Below the pieces are notes generated by a model. The model searched no databases. It saw only the letters and a list, made by a program, of their open reading frames with translations, and had not been told where the DNA came from. The position numbers and the translations under genes are program-made. From Emiliania huxleyi CCMP1516 (lineage: Eukaryota > Haptophyta > Isochrysidales > Noelaerhabdaceae), in NCBI RefSeq assembly GCF_000372725.1, contig NW_005196379.1:66247-130246 (forward strand): 64,000 nt of DNA, read 5' to 3'. Positions 56,685 through 64,000 of the stretch are shown here, in pieces. Numbering within the stretch: position 1 is the first letter of the stretch; the number at the start of each line of letters is the position of its first letter.

Positions 56685-59600
56685 ATGCGGGACGTCGCCC
56701 TGCTCCTCGCGCTCCTGCGCGCGGCGCCGGCCGCCGGCGCGCAGCCCAAGCGGAGGCGCACGCTGCTCGTGTCCCACTTTTACAACGAGGCGCTGCTGCT
56801 ACCGTACTGGATCGCGCACCACGCGCCGATGTTCTCGAGTGCCATCCTCATCGACTACAACTCGACCGATGGCTCGGCCGAGCTCGTGCGCCAGCTCGCG
56901 CCGCGCACCTGGAAGGTCGTGCCGTCGTGGGACGGCGAGTTCGACGCGGTGAACCTCGACCGGCAGGTGATGCAGTGGGAGATGACGCGGCCCGACGACT
57001 GGCGCATCGCGCTCACGACCACCGAGTTCCTCGTGATGCCGGGCTTCCACGAGCTGCTCGCCGCGCTCGACCCTGGCCCAAGCGGCCACCGGGTGCTCCA
57101 CTTCCACTCGCTCATCGCCGTGGGCGACGACACGATACCACTCAAGCCGCCAAGCGCCGAGCCCCTCGTGTGCCAGCGCGGCGTGTTCGTCGAGCCGCAG
57201 CGCGGGCTGCTCCTCGGCGCATTTCCCGGACGCGGGGCCTTCTACGACCGCTTCATGCACGTGGGCCTGGGGAGCAACTACGTGTACACGCCGGGCCGCC
57301 ATCATATGGGGGGCTCGGTCACGAAGGCGGAGAATAACGCGTTCTACGACGGCGGCATCATCCTCAAGTACATGTGGTGCGCACAGCCGCCCCCCCCCCC
57401 CCGCCCCCCACCCTCGCCCTGCACCCTCCACGGGCACTCTCGGGCGCGTGCCCGGGGCGCCGTGCCTGCCAGCCCGCCCTCGCGCGCGCGCACGGACGAC
57501 AGAGTGCACGTGTCCAGTAGCCCTGCGATTTGCACGCGCACACCTACTGTGCCGTACCAAAGTCTGTGCCGCTGTGAACAGCAGCTCCTGACCACGGCGC
57601 CCTCACCCTCTAGCGCGAGCCCCCTCCCCACTCCCGCCCCCACCCTCTAGCGCCCTCCTTGCCGCGTGGGCACACAGGACGCCATGGCCCGAGACGCGAA
57701 GCCGCAAGATGCAGATCGGCCACAAGGTCTCGAGCCGTGACCGCAAGATGGGAGCCGGGTTGCAACACAACCAGATGATCAACATATCCACCCGAGCCGC
57801 CGATGAGCGCCGCGCGGGCGCGCTCGACGGCGTCGCCAAATACGACGGCACGGGCAAGGCGCCCACGCCCGGCACTGGCGGCGGTGGCGAGCCGGCGGTG
57901 CCCGCGCTCGCGCTCGGCTTGCTGAAGCGGTGGGCGTGTGGCAAGGGCCTGCATGAACACGACGGCGGCGCGGGCGGGCGCGACGGGCGGACCAAGCCGT
58001 GGAGGGCGTCGGAGGCGTGCGTCGCGACTATCGCGACGGGCGGCGCCGCGCCGTCGGTGGCCATCATCGGTGCCGGCGGCAACATTGGCGCGCGGCTGCA
58101 CGAGGTGGCCTCGGCCAACCCTCCCCCTCCTCCTCACTCACTCCCCTTGGTCCTGCCCTCCCTTCTCACCGTCCCTTGGTGACCGGTGGCAGGTGCTCTC
58201 GGCCAACTGCGGCTGGAAGGTCACGGGTTATGACCGCGAGCCGCGGCTGCGCCCGCCGCGCGCCAAGTACCCGATCACGCCGATGAGCGCGGCAAGCATC
58301 CCAGCGGCGGAGCTGGCGGCGTACGACGCGGTCGTCTACCTCGGCGGGCTGACCGGCCGGGCGGCGTGCGACCGGCACACGCGCGAACAGACCTTGTCGG
58401 AGAACGTCGACGACCCGCTCGCGCTCGCGTCGCGCATGGGCCCCTCCCAGCTGCTGGTCTTCGCCTCCACCTCCGCCATCGCCGAAGGCTCCGGCCAGCG
58501 GAGCGCGCGAGAGGACACGGCGGTGCGCACCGAGCTGCTCGACTCGTACTCATCCTCGATGCACCAGCGCGAGGCCGCCATGCGACAGCTCGCCGCCAGC
58601 AAGCCCGCCGGCGCACCGCAGCTCGTCGGGCTGCGCTTCGGCACCGTCATCGGCGTCTCGCCCGGGCAGCGCGTCGACCTGGGCCCGCCGGCCATGCTCA
58701 AGTCGGCGTACACGAGTGGCGTCCTCAAGGTGGCTCACCCCGAGACGTCACGCGCCTTCCTGTGGCTGGAGGACCTGTGCCGCGGCATCTCGCGCACCAT
58801 CGAGCTGCGGCGAGGCGGCGCCGCGAGCGTCGGAGCGCCGCCGGCGACGGCCCATCACAGCAAGCGTTCGGCGCCGTCGTCGTCTTCGATGGCGCCCGCC
58901 GCGCCACCGCCGTTTGCCATCTACCATCTGAGCTCGTTCAACTCGAATGTGGGCGCGCGCGCGCACCGGCGCGCGTATCGCCGCGTCCAACCACGGCACC
59001 GCGTCGAAGGACGTGCTCGGCTTCTCCCTCAACAACTCCCTCTTCGCGCGCACGTACAACTTCACGGTCCGCGGCTCGCTCGCCACGGCCATCAGGCAGC
59101 TCGACGGCGCCGCGCCTGACTCGCTCATTGGCAAGGGCGCGCACACGACGGCGGTCCGCGTGCCGCCCGCGGCGGACGAGCCGACGCCGACGGACGCCGC
59201 GTGCGACGGCGACCGACCGACCGGCCGACCAACCGAAAGACCGACCTTCAAGCACGACCACGCCCACTGCCCGCACGCGCTAACGCACGCGCCACCTCCG
59301 CCTGCCACCAACAGCGGCGGCGTCAACGTGACCTCCATCCGCTGCCCCGTGTGCGGCTCGCACGACATCCAGCTCGCGCTCGACCTGCGCGACCAGCCGC
59401 TGGCCAATGACTTCATGAAGACGACCACGGAGGCGCTGCGCGCCGAGAAGTTCCCGCTCGCGCTCGTGCACTGCCGCCAGTGCCACCACATGCACCTCTC
59501 GCAGCTCGTCTCGCGCAAGCGCCTCTTCTCCGACTACATGTACGTCTCGGGCACGTCCAAGACGCTCCTCAAGCACTTCGAGTGGCTGGCGCAGAAGATC

Positions 59601-61382
59601 CAGGCCGACGTGGAGACGCTCCCGCTCGAGGGCGCGCGCACCAAGCGCGCGGTGCTCGAGCTCGCATGCAACGACGGCTCGCAGCTCGACGCCTTCGCGA
59701 GGCTCGGCTGGAAGACGTACGGAGTCGACCCGGCGGCCAACATCGTGCCCACCGCCGTGGCCAAGGGGCACCAGGTCAAGGTGGGCTTCTGGGGGGCACA
59801 GAGCGTGTGGCCGCCCGAGGGCAAGCCGGTGGTGCTCGACGCGATCGTCGCGCAGAATGTGCTCGCGCACGTGCCCTCACCCACGCAGTTCCTCAAGGAC
59901 TGCGCCGCGGCGATGGGGCCGCGCACGCTGCTCTTCATCCAGACGTCGCAGTGCGCCATGCACGAGGACGGCCAGTTTGACACGGCGTACCACGAGCACC
60001 TCTCCTTCTTCACGTCGCACTCGTTTGAGCGCGCCGCCACCGCCGCCCAGCTGGCGGTCCTCTCCTTCGAGACCGCGCCCATCCACGGCATCTCGTGCCT
60101 GTGGAAGCTCAAGCGCGCCGACGGCGAGTCGTCGGGCGCGCTGGCGGGCGGCACGAGCCTGCGGGCCAAGCTGGATGAGGAGGTGCGCCTCGGCATCACC
60201 ACCGACTTCTTCTACGAGCGCTACCGCATGCGCGCCGAGGAGACGTCCGCGTGGCTCGACACCCAGATCGCGGCGCTCTCTGCGGCGGGCTACAGGCTCG
60301 GCGGCTACGGCGCCGCCGCCAAGGGGATGGTGCTTCTCCACTTCATGCTCGGCCGCGGCGGCGCCCACGCGGCGGCGCGCTCACTCGAGTTTGTCGAGGG
60401 CGACACCGTTGCCCAGATGCACTACCATCCCGCCCAGATCGGCGCGACCTACAGAGGGTTGGTGGGCGCGGCCGGTGCGCGGCGCGCGGTGCTACTGACG
60501 AGCTTCGCGGACGACGCGGCTGTGCTGCCTCACTGGATCCGCCACCACGCGCACATGTTCGACGAGGCCATGCTGCTCGACTGCGGCTCGGCCGACGCGT
60601 CAGGCGTCATCATCGAGCGCGAGGCGCCGCCCACCTGGCGGGTCGTCCGCGCGCCCAATGCCTCCTCTGCCCTCCACGGCTGTGCGCACCATCTCGCGAG
60701 CCACGCGGCCGCCGCCGCCCTGCACGACTGGGTCTTCCCGCTGCAGCTGCACGAGCTGCTGGTGCACGGCGACCTGCGCGGCGCGCTCGCCGCCCTCGAC
60801 GGCCAGGCGGGCCCGCCACCCCTCGCGGCGACGCTGCAGTTCCCCGCGCTGCAGATGGCGGTCTCCTCCGCCGCCAGGGCACCCGCCGACCGCTTCACTG
60901 ACCTGGCGACGCAGCGCTCGCAGTACCATCCGGCGGCGCCGCTGGCCACCTTCCGCGCGAGGACAGGCGCCGCCAAGCGCCATGCGAGCAAGCGCCATGC
61001 GAGCGGGCAGGTGCAGGCGCTCTCCAGCAAGGACGGCTTTGTTCTCGTCTACCCGCCGACCAGCACCGCCCACGGCAACAGCAACAGGGGCGGCGGCGGC
61101 CGCGACGCGGCGGCGGATGCGTACACGGGCGACCTCTCGGAGCTATACGAGGTCATTGCGAGGGGCCCGCGGCCGGCCGGGGCGGGCGGGCCCTCCGGAC
61201 TGTGGCCCACCCGCGAGGCCTTCGCGCTGCACCGCATCTTCCATGAGGCGGGGCTCTCGGCGCCGCCGCAGGGCCGCGCGCGCCAGCGTCGCATGCCGCG
61301 AGCTCGCCAGGCGTACGAAGAAGCCACGAGGCACGCGCGAGTAGGCACCGTGGGCACGCGCCGTCACGAACCATCGCCCTGA
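56685..61382 (+). CDS. GT / NAD-epimerase / sugar C-methyltransferase / GT fusion
   Basis: Exons 56685..57376, 57678..58104 and 58193..61382; the first two joins are in frame. MRDVALLLALLRAAPAAGA is a signal peptide. Domain 1 (~residues 20-260) is a GT2-4/GT92-like transferase: LLVSHFYNEALLLPYWIAHH, AILIDYNSTDGSAELV, and TPWPETRSRKMQIG created by splicing. Domain 2 (from ~residue 355) is an NAD-dependent epimerase: SVAIIGAGGNIGARL, AYDAVVYLGGLTGR, LLVFASTSAIAEG, LVGLRFGTVIGVSPGQR. A one- or two-base frame slip in a GCGCGC tract near 58950 separates it from domain 3, a sugar C-methyltransferase: zinc-binding RCPVCGSHD and CRQCHHMHLSQLV, SAM loop VLELACNDGSQLDAF, FDTAYHEHLSFFTSHSF, YRLGGYGAAAKGMVLLHFM. 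Domain 4 repeats the domain 1 fold (AVLLTSFADDAAVLPHWIRH). It probably builds or attaches a branched-chain sugar in the secretory route. Confidence 0.8.
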
Positions 61383-62047
61383 AGGGGTGCGGAGACATGC
61401 GCGGGGCGAAGGCGCGGAGGCTGTCGCTGCATGCATGCATGCATAAACTACCGCTGACACGCGAGCGGCGATCCGGACTGGAGGAAATTAACGTGGCTGG
61501 CGTGGGGCTGGGGAAGAGCGGTACATAGCGTTTTGCGTCTTAGACGCCACAAGCATCTATAGATGCACAGCTGTTCTGAGATGGTACTTGCATACTAGAT
61601 CACATTTTACTATACTTGGACAGGGAAGCGTCTCAGGAGACACCGTGTGTCGGTGCACACCGGGCACCGAGGGGGGAGCACGATCCACGAAGACGGTGTG
61701 ATCTCTCGGCACCCCCTGGCCCTGCCTTGAGTGCTCGCGAGAGGTCTCTCCTCGCGGCCTGCGTCTCCTGGAGAACCAGGTGCTCAGCACCGCGCATGCA
61801 TCTGCTCGCGCCACGAGCTCTGGGCGCGAAGTTGCGCTGCTTAAGACGATCCGAGCGCCGCCCCCCCCCCACCAGCAGCGGCGCGGCAGGTAGCGGGGCC
61901 AGTTCGAGGCTTAGGGCGTGGGCGTGCGCCTAGACACGGAAGAGACAGCGTACTTCCGAGAGTCAGCCACCAGGTGACACCCGAGCGCGGCGCAGGTTGG
62001 AGGAAGCCGCCACCGACGAGCGCGTTGGACTTTTCACTCCGGACAAA

Positions 62048-62086
62048 GACGGCCACACGCACACGAGCTGCGGTCGTGTGGCCGTC
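62048..62086. other. 12-bp stem, 15-nt loop hairpin
   Basis: gacggccacacg and its exact complement are separated by 15 bases. Isolated; could be a structured RNA or a terminator-like element. No support beyond the pairing. Confidence 0.4.
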
Positions 62087-62829
62087 ATAGCGGCGAGGCG
62101 CGGGACCGTCTGTGGCGAAGTGGGTCGCGTCCTCCGATTTCCGTCAACTCACGGTCCTTCCCCCGTAGCCGTCATGTCATGGCCCGAGGGACCTTAACAT
62201 GGGGCATATATGTAGAGCCATAGCCCAATACGCGCTCAAAGGGCACATATTTCAGATCACCCTTTACACGTAGATAGGCTAGTTCCAATTCACTCTGACA
62301 CGCTAATCTTGAAAACGCGTCCAACGGAGCTCCGTGTTGCTCCCAGCGCCCTCCCCCGAGCTTCCTGCGGCCATGGCCGGTGCTACTAGTATGGGGGGCT
62401 ACCTGGCTACCGCGAGAGCGACCCAACTCGTCGACATCGTCCGATGATGGTGCCTCAAAGTCAGCCTCCGGAGGCTATCGTCGCGTCGAGCCGGCGGTGG
62501 CCGTGACATGTGGTTCCACCACCCCTCGCAGGCTTTGCCTCTGACCGCCACCGTTCCCAGGCTGCCTAATGGGATGGAAAGGAAGGCTGGGCGAGCGTAT
62601 AGAAGCGTGCTCGACCTCGTCGTGGCAACCTGCACGGCAGCGCTGGTAGGCGATATGAGCGTCGTGCCACCTGACCCAAGACGGGTCGCAGGCGTCGTAC
62701 CGAGCGCGTCGAGACCGTGTCCTGATGTGATCTGCACGGGTGAGTCACGTCGGCGTCAAAGGAGCGACGTGCGACCTGTCAGAGCTTGATCTCCGATCTC
62801 AGCGGCGTCGAGTCGTCTCCGGCGCGCGA

Positions 62830-62972
62830 CACTATTGTACCTCCCCAGGACGCGCAGAGTTAGCTGCGACCCCGCCAAGTGGACGGGGGCACTCCGCGCC
62901 ACCTGCCGAGTGCCCCCGTCCACTCGGCGGGGTCGCAGCTGCCTCTGGAAGGCACCGAGAGGTACAATAGTG
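62830..62972. mobile_element. 143-bp foldback MITE-like element
   Basis: 14-bp perfect ends (cactattgtacctc and complement) and an inner 33-bp arm pair with one mismatch (starting agctgcgaccccgcc) fold around a 13-base loop. No coding content. No clear target duplication beyond similar cgc(g/a)a flanks. Confidence 0.8.
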
Positions 62973-63502
62973 CGCAAATGGTCAAATCAAGGTTTTGTAA
63001 CGCGAGCTGTGCCACAGAGAAATGGAACTAGCCATAATGCCGCGCGGCTAAGGTAAGGTAAGGTAGATTTCTCCACACACACAAAGTGGTGGGGCAAGGG
63101 GGGGCGACCCTCGCATCTCCACGCCCGGACACGGGCAGGAGCCCCACGGCATTCAAAGTGCAAGCACTGGCCCGGTGCACGTGGGTGAGCAGCCTGCCCC
63201 TCCCTCCCGACAAACCAACTCCCGCACACACACAATCGCACTCTGGCCATCGAATGACTCCGAATGACTCACTGTGTGTGCTAAGACAGAATCTCCGCAG
63301 ACATCCAAAACGGGCCGTGCCGCGTTTGTGGTGTCTTCTCAAGCACTAGCATCCGGGCGCCGCACTCGAGTGGGCGGGTCACATCTATGTGGGCCCAGTG
63401 TGCGCACTAGGCGCATATGCTAGTGCTATCCTGCCCTATGGGAGGCAGAGGGATGGGGGGAGGGGGGGGCAGTGGTAAGGTGGGGTGAGACTGGGGAGGG
63501 CC

Positions 63503-63705
63503 TCAAAGGTCCTCCATGGGGGTGGGGTCCGGCCCGAACAGGTCGAAGCCGGTCCCGCCATCGCCGCCGGCGCCGTCGCCCTCGTCCGCCTCGGAGGCGG
63601 AGGTCGTCGAGCGGGGCGTCTCGCCCGTCGCGAACCTGCCGCCGAACACGGCGTCGGCCGGCGCCGAGGCGCCGGCAGCCGTGATCAGGTCGGCGACCTT
63701 TCGGT
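63503..63705 (-). CDS. 3' exon of an unidentified gene, or fragment
   Basis: A minus-strand frame reads VADLITAAGASAPADAVFGG, then RFATGETPRSTTSASEADEG, then GFDLFGPDPTPMEDL and a stop at 63503-63505. The acidic, Gly-rich C-terminus and the preceding plausible acceptor (ccgaaag) look like a last exon. Upstream exons would lie at higher coordinates, where repeat E begins within ~130 bases, so the gene may be truncated. No family recognised. Confidence 0.35.
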
Positions 63706-64000
63706 CCCTGCACCAGTGCTCGATCTTTACCGGTATGGGAGTTTTTGGCTAATCAAACCCAAGGCCTGCACTAATCAAAAAGTGGTACGGGATACCAGTT
63801 GCCTCACGGAAATCAAAGCGAGTCGGAGTGCCTTCTTATCGGCAAAATCGGCAAAATACCGGGTATTTTGCGGGTATACCTGGAAAAACCCGGGTTACCC
63901 GGGTAATACTCGCACTTTTGCATGGTTTCGCCCCCGGGACCACACCGACAGCCGCTACAACTACTGAAAACCCCGCATACCACTTTCGCGTACCACTATA
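63706..64000. other. Window end with repeat E
   Basis: Repeat E lies at about 63838-63915, containing ggcaaaataccgggtatttt, ggtatacctgg and ttacccgggtaata, in inverse orientation to 37.6 kb. The phrase (g)cataccac / gcgtaccac recurs at the very end. No ORF. Confidence 0.5.

Larger units (their letters stand above)
61383..63502. other. Long non-coding region with hairpins
   Basis: There is no convincing ORF. It holds (tgca)n at ~61428-61445, a stem-loop at 62048-62086, the foldback at 62830-62972 and a short inverted repeat (gcactagcat at ~63343, complement ending ~63425). No RNA gene recognised. Confidence 0.5.

Noticed and set aside
1-64000. Ribosomal RNA, tRNA or spliceosomal RNA genes
   Set aside because: No conserved rRNA core, tRNA cloverleaf or snRNA motif was seen on either strand, though a covariance-model search could find something missed by eye.

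Overview
The window is nuclear DNA from a GC-rich unicellular eukaryote, most likely a haptophyte alga (Emiliania/Gephyrocapsa-like). This is inferred from extreme GC content, dense short introns of which many start with GC instead of GT, TTAGGG interstitial telomere-type repeats, minisatellite-filled introns and many secretory-pathway glycosyltransferases. A dinoflagellate or another GC-rich alga cannot be excluded. Two runs of exactly 100 N (10070-10169, 41793-41892) are scaffold gaps of unknown size. All gene calls rest on reading translations and splice sites by eye.

Layout. 1-815: 3' part of a cupin/JmjC-like gene. 0.9-2.3 kb: two nested inverted-repeat elements. 2.6-3.8 kb (-): PUB + PHD-finger gene. 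4.3-5.5 kb (+): polyglutamine protein. 5.9-11.4 kb (-): CBM20-trehalose-6-phosphate synthase/phosphatase fusion with one exon out of order. 11.5-14.7 kb: gene fragments (including an orphan cytochrome c 3' exon) among dispersed repeats. 14.8-17.2 kb (+): MFSD8/CLN7-like transporter. 17.4-20.2 kb: an inverted-repeat element and a 5'-truncated LINE-like ORF. 20.8-22.7 kb (+): aliphatic amidase. 23.9-25.4 kb (+): ankyrin/2OG-Fe(II) oxygenase. 25.7-27.7 kb (-): Bcr/CflA-type MFS exporter. 28.2-30.9 kb (-): two-domain glycosyltransferase. 31.8-33.8 kb (+): ATP-grasp/esterase fusion. 34.0-36.4 kb (-): sulfotransferase-GT8 fusion. 36.5-37.2 kb: foldback element and a TA-inserted MITE nested in a dispersed repeat. 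38.1-38.8 kb (+): thioredoxin-like protein. 40.5-43.8 kb (-): pentapeptide-repeat protein. 45.5-45.7 kb: telomere-type repeats. 46.4-47.6 kb (-): GT64-like glycosyltransferase. 47.9-50.6 kb (-): DNA polymerase kappa with ubiquitin-binding tail. 50.8-53.0 kb (+): tRNA 2-selenouridine synthase. 53.5-54.1 kb (-): SRp25/ARL6IP4-like protein. 54.7-56.1 kb (+): M14 carboxypeptidase. 56.7-61.4 kb (+): a very large GT / NAD-epimerase / sugar C-methyltransferase / GT fusion.

Two themes join the window. First, surface-glycan chemistry: at least four glycosyltransferase genes, a sulfotransferase fused to a GT8 enzyme, and one polypeptide that appears to combine sugar oxidoreduction, C-methylation and transfer. 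Second, intron biology: in most genes the first bases of an intron copy the first bases of the next exon, several introns are tandem arrays of a unit that spans a splice junction, and unrelated genes share the same short intronic minisatellite motifs. Together these point to recent intron gain or growth by local tandem duplication or by an introner-like process.
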